Shown: piece by piece, positions 10,996 to 18,851 of the stretch
Layout of the letters: every line of letters begins with the position of its first letter
How positions within the stretch are numbered: position 1 is the stretch's first letter
NCBI GenBank assembly: GCA_036499395.1
Contig: DASYDW010000095.1
Span: forward strand, 124,001-188,000
DNA: 64,000 nt
Reading direction: 5' to 3'
Source of the DNA: Pirellulales bacterium
GTDB taxonomy: Bacteria > Planctomycetota > Planctomycetia > Pirellulales > JACPPG01
Translations under genes and position numbers: made by a program
The notes under the pieces: model-generated
Told to the model about the DNA's origin: nothing
What the model saw: the letters and a program-made list of their open reading frames with translations, nothing else
The model's database searches: none

Positions 10996-12816
10996 ATGCG
11001 CCAGTTTCTGACAAGTCTGCGCTGGCTGACGGTTTTCAGTGCCACGCTCTCGGCCGGCACCGGTCACGCTACGGCCGATGATACGGCGTCCCTGGACACG
11101 CGTGTTCAGATGTTGATTGGCCAGTTGGGCGACAACGACTACTTCGTTCGCGAGCGCTCTCAGAACGAGCTTGCCAAGATCGGGTTCGAGGCTTTCGATG
11201 CGCTCGAGGTCGCGGCGGACAACGATGATATTGAAGTCGCGTCGCGCGCCAAAAGCCTTGTGAATCAGATGCAGATCGAATGGACTACCCCGGACGATCC
11301 GCCGGAGGTCAAACGGCAACTGCATAACTACGGACTGAAAGACGAAGCGGCCCATCTGGCGACAATCAGCCCGTTGATTGACCTGCCCAATGACAAGGGG
11401 CTGGCCGTGCTGTGCCGTTTGGTTCGTTTCGACAAATCGCCGATCATGTCGAAGCAGGCGGCGCTGGCGATCATCGAGCAAAAGAAAGTACGTTCGGACC
11501 GGTGGGCGGCGCGCGAGCAAACCATCAAGGACGTTCTGGGCAACAGTCCACGGCCGGCGGCGGAATGGCTGCGAACCTATCTGGCCGCGCAGCGCGATCC
11601 GGCCACCGGGGTTGATGCCTGGGGTCGACTGGCTGAGCTCGAGCAACGCATAGCGCCGCCGCAAACGCAGCCGCAGATTGTTTGCGCGCTGTGGCGGCAA
11701 CAGGTCGCTGCGTTGCGGAAGCTCGATCGCCGCGATGACGCGGTGGCGGCCATGATGCGGATTGTCGAACTCGAAGAAGGACACAGCGAAACCCTGGCCG
11801 AGTTGGTGCGCTGGCTGGTCGAGCAGGAAGCTTGGGATGTCGTCGATACAGTCGCTAAGCGGTTCGCCGAGCGAATCGACCACGAGCCGATTTTGCTGTA
11901 CACGTTGGCGCAGGCGCAGCAGGCGCGCGGCAACGAACAACAAGGGCAGGAATTGGCCGACAAAGCCCTGGGGCTCAACCAGGGGGATGCCTTCGACAAA
12001 TTGGTTCAGCACGTCGAAGCAGCTCGTGAGCTACAGCGCCGCGGCATGATTGCCTGGTGTCAGCGGGAATTCATGCACGTCATCAACACCGGCGGGCCGG
12101 GCGATTTCATCACGATCTTCGCTCAGCGCGGCTTGAGCGAACTGGCGCACGATCAAGGCGACGATCGCCTGGCAGCCCGAGTCTGGGAAGGGGCGGTTAA
12201 CGCCCGCGACGCCAAGGAAAAAAAGAAGGACGGCGACGTCCAAGTTCTGGCTGACCGTTTCGGGACGGTGGAAACGATGCGGGCCCGCATGCATTTTTTC
12301 CGTGCCTGCTACCACGATGCCGAAGGAAACCGCACCGAGCAACTCGCGGAATTGAAAGCCGGATTGGAGCAGGACCCGGAAGAGATCGACGTCTTGATCG
12401 CGTTGTTTCGTTTCCCGAATCTCGATCCCGAGCTAAAGGATAAGACGCGCCGCCTATTGCATGAAACCATCGACGGGTTCCGGCGCGAGATTCAAGAATC
12501 GCCCGACGATCCAACTCCCTATAACCAGGTCGCCTGGCTGATCGCGAATACCGAAGGTGATCCCCAAGAGGCACGGCGCCACAGCGAACGTTCGCTGGAA
12601 CTGGTGCGCCAGCAATCCGACGATAAAGAGGTCCGCCAATCCGAGGCCGGTTACCTTGATACCTTGGCGCGCTGTCATTATGCGTGCGGTGATCTGCCAA
12701 GCGCCGTAGAAACCCAGACCAAGGCCGTGGATCTTGATCCGCATTCAGGCCAAATGCGAAAGCAATTGACGCTCTTCAAAGCGGAGCTTGAGAAGTCGCA
12801 GCACAAGGGGTCTTAG
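10996..12816 (+). CDS. Exported HEAT/TPR-repeat protein of unknown function
   Basis: The protein has 606 residues and an N-terminal signal peptide (about 1-25). Next comes a short HEAT-like unit (LGDNDYFVRERSQNELAK) of a kind often placed at the N-terminus of planctomycete exported proteins. The long middle and C-terminal part is helical; the clearest TPR units are near the end (YLDTLARCHYACGDLPSAVE, then AVDLDPHSGQ). No catalytic motif was seen. TPR proteins of this type are scaffolds, but no partner is indicated. The ATG at 10996 is preferred to the GTG at 10990 because an AAAGG site overlaps the GTG and sits 5 nt before the ATG. It is 22 nt upstream of a hydrolase gene on the same strand, so cotranscription is likely. 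A very long antisense open frame across it is not a gene. Confidence 0.75.
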   Translation: MRQFLTSLRWLTVFSATLSAGTGHATADDTASLDTRVQMLIGQLGDNDYFVRERSQNELAKIGFEAFDALEVAADNDDIEVASRAKSLVNQMQIEWTTPDDPPEVKRQLHNYGLKDEAAHLATISPLIDLPNDKGLAVLCRLVRFDKSPIMSKQAALAIIEQKKVRSDRWAAREQTIKDVLGNSPRPAAEWLRTYLAAQRDPATGVDAWGRLAELEQRIAPPQTQPQIVCALWRQQVAALRKLDRRDDAVAAMMRIVELEEGHSETLAELVRWLVEQEAWDVVDTVAKRFAERIDHEPILLYTLAQAQQARGNEQQGQELADKALGLNQGDAFDKLVQHVEAARELQRRGMIAWCQREFMHVINTGGPGDFITIFAQRGLSELAHDQGDDRLAARVWEGAVNARDAKEKKKDGDVQVLADRFGTVETMRARMHFFRACYHDAEGNRTEQLAELKAGLEQDPEEIDVLIALFRFPNLDPELKDKTRRLLHETIDGFRREIQESPDDPTPYNQVAWLIANTEGDPQEARRHSERSLELVRQQSDDKEVRQSEAGYLDTLARCHYACGDLPSAVETQTKAVDLDPHSGQMRKQLTLFKAELEKSQHKGS

Positions 12817-12838
12817 CCTTCGACGGAGCAAGTGAGTT

Positions 12839-13645
12839 ATGCGGCGACTTAGTGTTGGTGACTCTCAGTTCAACGTGTTCGAGCGCGGTCGTGGTCAGGC
12901 CGTGGTTTTCATTCACGGCTTCCCGCTGAACCATGCCATGTGGATGCGGCAGCTCGACGAGCTGGCCGAAACGACTCATCTGATTGCTCCTGATCTACGC
13001 GGCTTCGGCGGCAGCACCATCACCGATGGCACGGTCACGATGGCGCAAATGGCCGATGATCTGGCCGGCATTCTCGACGGGCTGAACCTTCGAGATCCCG
13101 TCTGCCTGTGCGGGCTTTCGATGGGAGGCTACGTGGCCTTCGAGTTCCTGCGGCGCCATCGCGAGCGGGTTCGTTCCTTGATCTTATGTGATACGCGCAG
13201 CGTTGCCGATACGCCCGAGGCCGCGGCCGGGCGCCGCCAATTGGCCGATCGCGTGTTGACTGAGGGGTCCGGCATCGTAGCCGAGGCGATGCTGCCGAAG
13301 CTGCTGGGGCCGAACACCGCGAAGGCGCAGCCGCTCGTGGCCGAAGCTATGCGCGAGATGATCGTGTCCACCGACCCACGCGGCATTGCGGCCGCACTGC
13401 GCGGCATGGCCGAGCGAGCCGACTCGGCCGATTTATTGCCAAACATCAAATTGCCAACGTTGGTTCTGGTGGGACACGACGATGCGATCAGCCCTCCGGG
13501 CGAGATGCGCAAACTGGCGGAGTCGATCCCGCAAGCCCAGTTCACGATCGTGCCGGATGCTGGGCACATGTCCCCCCTGGAAAATTCGGCGTTCGTCAAT
13601 CGTATGATCGCGGCGTTCCTGGCCAACGAATTGCCTGCGCGGTAA
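12839..13645 (+). CDS. Alpha/beta-fold hydrolase
   Basis: This 268-residue cytoplasmic hydrolase has the standard alpha/beta core. FIHGFPLNHAMW supplies the oxyanion HG motif near residue 24. The nucleophile elbow is GLSMGGYVAF, with Ser about 95. LVGHDDAISPP holds the acidic residue, and DAGHMSPLENSAF holds the catalytic His near the end. The family includes esterases, pimeloyl-ACP methyl ester esterases (BioH) and 3-oxoadipate enol-lactonases (PcaD); the sequence resembles the latter group but no aromatic catabolic genes are near, so no specific name is given. GGAG lies upstream of the ATG. It follows the TPR protein by 22 nt and precedes agmatine deiminase by 54 nt, all on the plus strand. 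Confidence 0.85.
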   Translation: MRRLSVGDSQFNVFERGRGQAVVFIHGFPLNHAMWMRQLDELAETTHLIAPDLRGFGGSTITDGTVTMAQMADDLAGILDGLNLRDPVCLCGLSMGGYVAFEFLRRHRERVRSLILCDTRSVADTPEAAAGRRQLADRVLTEGSGIVAEAMLPKLLGPNTAKAQPLVAEAMREMIVSTDPRGIAAALRGMAERADSADLLPNIKLPTLVLVGHDDAISPPGEMRKLAESIPQAQFTIVPDAGHMSPLENSAFVNRMIAAFLANELPAR

Positions 13646-13699
13646 GCTGGCCCGCCACGTGCGTCCCCGGCTTCCTCAATCGCCTGCAACTTCTCCCTC

Positions 13700-14746
13700 A
13701 TGACCGCTGTCGAAACGCCCGCCTCGCTTGGTTATCGGATGCCTGCCGAATGGGAGCCACATGTGGCGACCTGGCTTTCCTGGCCGCACAATCTGGAAAG
13801 CTGGCCGGGAAATTTCGGTCCGATCCCCGGCGTGTGGGAAAGCCTGGTGCGGACGCTCGCCCCCTTCGAGCACGTTCATGTGTTGGCCGGCGCGCCCGGC
13901 ACGCTGGCCGAAGCGCGCTCGATGGTAGGGAACGTGCCCAACGTCACGATTCACGACATCGCCACGAACGATGCTTGGACGCGCGATCATGGGCCGATGT
14001 TCTTGCAGGGACCGGTTGGCGCGCCTGCCTCTCTGGTGCATTGGGGTTACAACGCATGGGGCGGCAAATACCCACCGTTTGATCGTGATGTCCAAGTCCC
14101 CGCCAAGATCGCGCACGTGCTCGGGATGCGCCGTTTCGAACCGGGAATCATTCTCGAGGGGGGCGCGATCGACGTGAACGGGCTCGGAGCCGTGTTGACT
14201 ACCGAGCAGTGTCTGTTGAATCCGAACCGCAACCCGCACCTATCGCGCGCAGACATCGAGCGATACTTGATCGATTACGGCGTCGGCCGGCACGTGATCT
14301 GGCTGGGCCATGGAATTGTCGGCGACGACACCGACGGACATATTGACGAGTTGGCCCGGTTCGTCGGACCGCGCACCGTGGTCACGGCCGTCGAGGAAGA
14401 TCCTGCTGACGAGAATTACCAGGCGCTTGCCGACAATCTGCGGCGGCTGCAGGCCGCGACCGATCAAGAGGGGCGCGCGCTCGAGCTTGTCACGTTCCCC
14501 ATGCCCAAGGCCGTGTACTACGACGATCGTCGGCTGCCCGCCAGCTACATGAATTTCTATATCGCCAACGGCGTGGTCGTGGTGCCGACATTCGACTGCC
14601 CGGCCGACGCCGTGGCCCTCGAACGGCTAGCGCAACTGTTTCCTGGCCGGCAAGTGCGTGGTCTGCGAGCGGTCGAACTCGTGTGGGGCCTGGGCACGTT
14701 CCATTGCAGCACACAGCAGCAACCGCGCCCGCACGCCGCGGGTTAG
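13700..14746 (+). CDS. aguA: Agmatine deiminase
   Basis: This 348-residue enzyme of the guanidino-modifying superfamily hydrolyses agmatine to N-carbamoylputrescine and ammonia, a step from arginine to putrescine. Visible motifs are AEWEPHVATWLSWPHN at the N-terminus, NDAWTRDHGPMF (substrate-binding acidic residues), ILEGGAIDVNG, GHIDELARF (catalytic His/Asp) and FHCSTQQQP with the nucleophile Cys336. Peptidyl-arginine deiminases of the Porphyromonas type share the fold, but those usually carry a signal peptide and extra domains, which are absent here. No aguB (N-carbamoylputrescine amidase) gene is next to it. No clear Shine-Dalgarno site was seen before the ATG. A copy of the dispersed palindromic repeat lies 57 nt after the stop. 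Confidence 0.93.
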   Translation: MTAVETPASLGYRMPAEWEPHVATWLSWPHNLESWPGNFGPIPGVWESLVRTLAPFEHVHVLAGAPGTLAEARSMVGNVPNVTIHDIATNDAWTRDHGPMFLQGPVGAPASLVHWGYNAWGGKYPPFDRDVQVPAKIAHVLGMRRFEPGIILEGGAIDVNGLGAVLTTEQCLLNPNRNPHLSRADIERYLIDYGVGRHVIWLGHGIVGDDTDGHIDELARFVGPRTVVTAVEEDPADENYQALADNLRRLQAATDQEGRALELVTFPMPKAVYYDDRRLPASYMNFYIANGVVVVPTFDCPADAVALERLAQLFPGRQVRGLRAVELVWGLGTFHCSTQQQPRPHAAG

Positions 14747-14802
14747 CGGTCCACGGTCAGCCTGCAGCGTTCAAGATTGCACGCCGTAGGTTAGTATGAA
14801 AA

Positions 14803-14835
14803 CCCCTCTCCCTCCGGGAGAGGGTAGGGTGAGGG
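14803..14835 (+). repeat. Dispersed palindromic repeat, copy 1
   Basis: The arms CCCTCTCCC and GGGAGAGGG (spacer TCC with shared bases) are followed by TAGGGTGAGGG. It lies between agmatine deiminase and the CopZ-like gene, both rightward, in the sense orientation of the upstream gene. Confidence 0.85.
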
Positions 14836-14891
14836 CGAATTGCTCACGACGACAACATCCACGCGGTGCTCTGCGCGATTATGATACGAGT

Positions 14892-15341
14892 ATGAACAAG
14901 GCCTTCGTACGAGAACCGGAAGACACGGGACAGCGGCATTGTCCGCGTTGCGGATCGCTAGCCGTGGCGGCGACCGTCGAAGCCGTGCGCGAGCACTTGG
15001 ACGCGGCGGCACTGGCGAACCTTTCCGAGACGGCCTGGTTCTGCCCCTTCCCGCGCTGCGAAGTGGTGTACTTCGACACGTTCGAGCGCGTGGCCACGAT
15101 CGAGCAGTTGCGTTACCCGGTCTGGCCGAAGGATCCCGAGGCCCCTTTATGCAGTTGCTTTGGCCTGACGCGCGACGATGTGGAACAGGATATCCGTGAG
15201 CGCGGTGTCACGCGCGTGCGGGCCATTATCGAAAAAGCAAAGTCCCCCGAGGCCCGCTGCCAATCAATGGCCCCCGACGGCCATTCCTGCGTGGCCGAAG
15301 TGCAGCGCTATTACATGAAGCTGCGGCAAGCGGGTGGGTAA
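14892..15341 (+). CDS. Cysteine-rich CopZ-like / BFD-like iron-sulfur protein
   Basis: This 149-residue protein has two cysteine-rich parts. The N-terminal half (about 15-75) has CPRCGSLAV and WFCPFPRC, a zinc- or iron-binding layout. The C-terminal half has CSCFGLTRDDVEQDI and later RCQSM and HSCVAEVQRYY, the spacing of a BFD-like [2Fe-2S] helix-turn-helix domain. This combination is seen in the extended CopZ copper-chaperone family (Archaeoglobus type), but the classic CxxC HMA domain is absent, so copper transfer is only a suggestion. The ATG at 14892 is chosen because the frame upstream runs through the palindromic repeat. The next gene encodes a LolA-like exported protein with its own ribosome binding site. 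No copper ATPase gene is near. Confidence 0.65.
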   Translation: MNKAFVREPEDTGQRHCPRCGSLAVAATVEAVREHLDAAALANLSETAWFCPFPRCEVVYFDTFERVATIEQLRYPVWPKDPEAPLCSCFGLTRDDVEQDIRERGVTRVRAIIEKAKSPEARCQSMAPDGHSCVAEVQRYYMKLRQAGG

Positions 15342-15460
15342 AGCTGAAAGCGCCCGCTTTTGCGACACCGATTCGCGTTGCCTCGTGTGCGCTCGCGCGC
15401 TAGACTCATCTTTCCACCCGATTTCTTGCTGCCGATCGCGTGGTCCCATGGAGGTGGTTT

Positions 15461-16246
15461 ATGCGAAAGACCGTGGCGTTGCTGGCGCTGATTCTTAACT
15501 GGGCAGCCGCTCCTTTATCTGCTTTCGAGCCGGTCTCGACCGATTCCATTTTCGGAAAGTGGGCGAAAGCGTCGCGGGACCTGAACTCTTGGGACGCGCA
15601 TTTCACACGATTCAATTACGACCCCACCTTTAATTCTAACGGACGCCGTGAGTCGGGCCGTTTCTATTGGAATGAAACGGGGCAAGCTTTTTACACGATC
15701 GAAGGTCGTGACACGATTGCCTGGGAGCGCGGGGCGCTGCTCGTGCTCGATCATCGACACAAGACCTATATGCGTGTCACGGCGCGCGAAATTTTGTTGG
15801 CGAAGACCTATGTCGATCAACTGGCCACGATGTCGACGATCCAACAATGGCTAACTGCTTTCGACATTCATTCATTCGTCGCAGCCAACCTAGGGTCTAT
15901 GGACGATGTATTGCCGCTTTGCTCGAGGATCGACGAAAGAGAAGTGCAGGAACGATTTCAGCTCTCTTGTGACGTTCGGGATGATACGATTTTCGTAACG
16001 GCAGTTCCCAAGCACGCCCAAGATGGCGATAGGTATCGGCAAATCGACGTTCAATTAAGTCGCGATAACTATCGGGTGCTAGCTCATCGTGTGACCAAGC
16101 CAGACCGAACTTCCACGGTGCATGTCTTCGAGGATGCATGCATGAATGAAACACGGGACGACGTCGATGCGCACCTTCACCCGCTGCTGATCGGCTTTCG
16201 TGCGCAATTTGAGTCAACGGGCGACGACGGACCCGACATTCAGTGA
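15461..16246 (+). CDS. Exported LolA-fold-like protein of planctomycete type
   Basis: This 261-residue protein starts at an ATG with a near-perfect GGAGGT site 5 nt upstream. A signal peptide covers about residues 1-21 (MRKTVALLALILNW). The mature part alternates short beta strands such as SGRFYWNETGQAFYTIEG, ERGALLVLDH and DTIFVTAVPKHAQ, a pattern that recalls the half-barrel of LolA/LolB lipoprotein carriers and the related planctomycete family TIGR03009. No lipoprotein cysteine is present. A role in carrying lipids or lipoproteins is possible; the match was judged by eye only. It stands alone, with 260 nt of gene-free sequence after it. Confidence 0.5.
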   Translation: MRKTVALLALILNWAAAPLSAFEPVSTDSIFGKWAKASRDLNSWDAHFTRFNYDPTFNSNGRRESGRFYWNETGQAFYTIEGRDTIAWERGALLVLDHRHKTYMRVTAREILLAKTYVDQLATMSTIQQWLTAFDIHSFVAANLGSMDDVLPLCSRIDEREVQERFQLSCDVRDDTIFVTAVPKHAQDGDRYRQIDVQLSRDNYRVLAHRVTKPDRTSTVHVFEDACMNETRDDVDAHLHPLLIGFRAQFESTGDDGPDIQ

Positions 16247-16506
16247 CGTCCATCACGCGGAGTTTTTGACCAATCCGGTCTGCCGCTTTACACATCGTGG
16301 CTGATTTCCGATACTACCACCTGCGCGGTATTCGACACGCCCCATGCTGGACGGGCTTCTTGCCAGGACAGCAATCACCTCGTGGGCTTTGTCGAATTAC
16401 CTGACGCGCGCGGGGGCGAAGCAAGTCGTTTAGCGTGTCTCATCGAAGTTGTGCGTTGGAGGACCGGCGCGCAATTCTACGACGATTCCCGAAGGAGCGA
16501 TCGCGC

Positions 16507-17313
16507 ATGGCACGGCTGTCGATGAACGAAATGACGACCTACCGCTGGTCGTTCGAAGAAGACGTCGCCCATTACAAGGCCGCCGGTATTCCGGCCATCG
16601 GTGTCTGGCGGCAGAAGTTGTCCGACTACGGCGAGGATAAAGGGATCGAGCTGCTGACCGAAAGCGGTCTGGCCGTGTCGAGCCTGTTGTGGGCCGGCGG
16701 ATTCACCGGCAGCGACGGCCGTACCTTTCGCGAGAGCCTGGACGACGCCTTCGAGGCCGTGCGACTGGCCGCGATGATGCAGGCGGGCTGCTTGGTGGTC
16801 TACACCGGCGCCAGAGCGGGTCACACGCACAATCACGCCCGGCGCCTGGTGCGTGACGCCCTGCGCGAGCTATCGGGCCTGGCCGGCAGCCTAGGCGTGC
16901 GTCTGGCCATCGAGCCGATGCACTCCGGCTGCGCCGCGGAATGGACGTTCTTGACCGATATCGAGGGGACGCTGGAAATGATCGAGGCCGTGGGGGATCC
17001 GAACCTCCGGCTGGTCTTCGACACCTATCATTTCGGGCACGATCACGACGTGCGGTCGCAACTGCAGGCCCTGGCCCCCCGCATCGCGATCGTCCACCTG
17101 GGAGACGGCCGCGAGCCACCGCAGCGCGAGCAAAATCGGTCCCGCCTGGGCGAAGGGAATGTCCCGCTGTCGGAGATCATCGACGGGCTGGCTCGGGGAG
17201 GTTACAACGGCGACTACGACGTCGAGCTGATGGGCGAGGACATCGAGAACTCGTGTTACAAAGCACTGCTCGATCAATCGAAGTGCGCCTTCGCCCGGCT
17301 CGTCGCCAGTTAG
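16507..17313 (+). CDS. Sugar phosphate isomerase/epimerase-like TIM-barrel protein
   Basis: This 268-residue protein belongs to the xylose isomerase-like TIM-barrel (AP endonuclease 2) superfamily. Barrel strands and metal ligands are recognisable: YRWSFEEDVAHYKAAGIPAI at the N-terminus, LAIEPMHSG (metal-binding Glu), LVFDTYHFGHDHD (Asp and His ligands), IVHLGDGREPP and YDVELMGEDIE near the end. Members isomerise or epimerise sugars or inositol derivatives with a divalent metal; the substrate is unknown. There is no signal peptide, so it is cytoplasmic. The ATG at 16507 has GGAG upstream; the frame extends to 16435 without supporting features. A PLP enzyme gene follows 155 nt downstream. Confidence 0.85.
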   Translation: MARLSMNEMTTYRWSFEEDVAHYKAAGIPAIGVWRQKLSDYGEDKGIELLTESGLAVSSLLWAGGFTGSDGRTFRESLDDAFEAVRLAAMMQAGCLVVYTGARAGHTHNHARRLVRDALRELSGLAGSLGVRLAIEPMHSGCAAEWTFLTDIEGTLEMIEAVGDPNLRLVFDTYHFGHDHDVRSQLQALAPRIAIVHLGDGREPPQREQNRSRLGEGNVPLSEIIDGLARGGYNGDYDVELMGEDIENSCYKALLDQSKCAFARLVAS

Positions 17314-17468
17314 TTGACACAGGCGCTACCGTGCGCGGCCGACTGTGAACCGTCGTCGGCGGAACACTGTCCGGCGATCCCATGCACAATGCGCCCCCGG
17401 TCGCGTCGTGCCCTGCGTTACGCGCCGGCGTGCCGAGTGTTGTGACCCGATCCGAGGAAGCCTTTTTC

Positions 17469-18623
17469 ATGCAGTTCCGTACGCGTGCGATTCATGTCGG
17501 TCAGGAGCCTGACCAGCAGACTGGCGCGATCATCCCGCCCATCCATTTGGCCACCACGTTCGTTCAGCCGGGAGCCCATCCCAGCCTAGAGTTCGATTAC
17601 TCGCGCAGCGGCAATCCGACGCGCAAAGCGTTCGAGACAACTCTGGCCTCGCTCGAAGACGGTCGACGGTCGCTGGCCTTTGCCTCGGGCATGGCGGCCA
17701 CTCACTGCGTGATGATGCTGCTTTCGCCAGGAGATCACGTCGTAGCGAGCGCCGATCTGTACGGCGGCACCTATCGACTATTGCATAAGATTCTCGAACG
17801 CCAGGGCGTGGGCGTAACGACTGTCTCGACGACCGATCTGGCGGCCGTCAAATCGGCATTCACGGCATCCACCAAGTTGTTGTGGATCGAAACGCCGGGC
17901 AACCCGCTGATGTCGATCACGGATATCGCGGGTTGCGCCCAGATAGCGCACGAGCGCGGGGCGCTGTTGGGTGTCGACAACACGTTCGCCACGCCGGTCT
18001 TGACGCGACCGCTCGCCTTGGGCGCGGACATCGTGATGCACTCGGCGACGAAGTACCTGGGGGGTCACAGTGACGTGCTGGCCGGCGCCCTGGTCGTGGG
18101 GGATCGAGAGCTCGGCGACCGGCTGTACTACATTCAGAACGCCACGGGGGCGGTCATGGGCCCCTGGGAAGCGTTTCTCTGCTCGCGCGGCTTGAAGACC
18201 TTGGAATTGCGCGTCCGCGAGCAATCACGCACGGCGCAAAAGATCGCCGAGTACCTGGCCAGCCACCCCCGCGTGCGCCGGGTTTACTATCCCGGTTTGC
18301 CAAAGCATCCGGGGCATGCGCTGGCCGCGCAGCAAATGCAGGGGGCGTTTGGCGCCATGCTGAGCTTCGAGATCGACGGCGAGCTGTCGCAAGCGGCGCG
18401 CGTTGTGGAGAGCACGCAGTTGTTTCGCCTGGCCGTCAGCCTGGGGGCAGTCGAGTCGCTGATCGAATGCCCGGCCACGATGTCGCATGCCAGCTATGAC
18501 GCGACGGCGCGGCAAGCGTTCGGCATCAGCGACGGGCTAATCCGCTTGAGCGTCGGGCTCGAGGCCTTCGACGATCTGCGTGACGACCTGGCCCAGGCTC
18601 TGAGCCTGGCCTTCGGGGCTTAA
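17469..18623 (+). CDS. Trans-sulfuration PLP enzyme (cystathionine gamma-synthase/lyase family)
   Basis: This 384-residue fold-type I PLP enzyme has the Cys/Met-metabolism signature. YSRSGNPTR near residue 45 binds the substrate phosphate or PLP, FASGMAATH near 71 lines the PLP pocket, and HSATKYLGGHSD places the Schiff-base Lys at 195. Family members include cystathionine gamma-synthase, gamma-lyase, beta-lyase and O-acylhomoserine sulfhydrylase; these cannot be separated reliably by eye. The Ser/Thr near the C-terminal SLGAVESLIECPATMSH fits a gamma-synthase/lyase. The ATG at 17469 follows a GAGGA site; an earlier in-frame ATG at 17382 adds a non-homologous leader. It is the only sulfur amino-acid gene in the window. 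Confidence 0.9.
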   Translation: MQFRTRAIHVGQEPDQQTGAIIPPIHLATTFVQPGAHPSLEFDYSRSGNPTRKAFETTLASLEDGRRSLAFASGMAATHCVMMLLSPGDHVVASADLYGGTYRLLHKILERQGVGVTTVSTTDLAAVKSAFTASTKLLWIETPGNPLMSITDIAGCAQIAHERGALLGVDNTFATPVLTRPLALGADIVMHSATKYLGGHSDVLAGALVVGDRELGDRLYYIQNATGAVMGPWEAFLCSRGLKTLELRVREQSRTAQKIAEYLASHPRVRRVYYPGLPKHPGHALAAQQMQGAFGAMLSFEIDGELSQAARVVESTQLFRLAVSLGAVESLIECPATMSHASYDATARQAFGISDGLIRLSVGLEAFDDLRDDLAQALSLAFGA

Positions 18624-18797
18624 CGGCCCTTCTCCCCACTGTTTCATGGCGAATTTGCGCCCAGCATGCGCCGCTACCACGCGCGACTTTGCGCATTAGT
18701 GAATCCGCGGGTTTTGGTGAAATTTTTCCGGTCGCGAAGATTTTAACGGAAGTTCCGTCACACGCGGGGCCGATAGTTTGGCTGTTAACAGTGCACT

Positions 18798-18811
18798 CCG
18801 TGCTAGCACGG
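18798..18811. repeat. Perfect 14-bp palindrome upstream of an exported-protein gene
   Basis: CCGTGCTAGCACGG reads the same on both strands. It lies 41 nt upstream of the chosen start of the large disordered exported protein, in a locally AT-richer leader. It could be a dimeric-regulator operator or an mRNA hairpin with a tiny loop. Confidence 0.5.
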
Positions 18812-18851
18812 TGGGACCTGTTTCGTGAAGCTAGCTAGGAAGGTGATCGCG

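Noticed and set aside
10213..12012. A 599-residue minus-strand open frame
   Set aside because: It is the mirror of the TlpA-like and TPR genes, which have signal peptides, a WCAPC site and ribosome binding sites.
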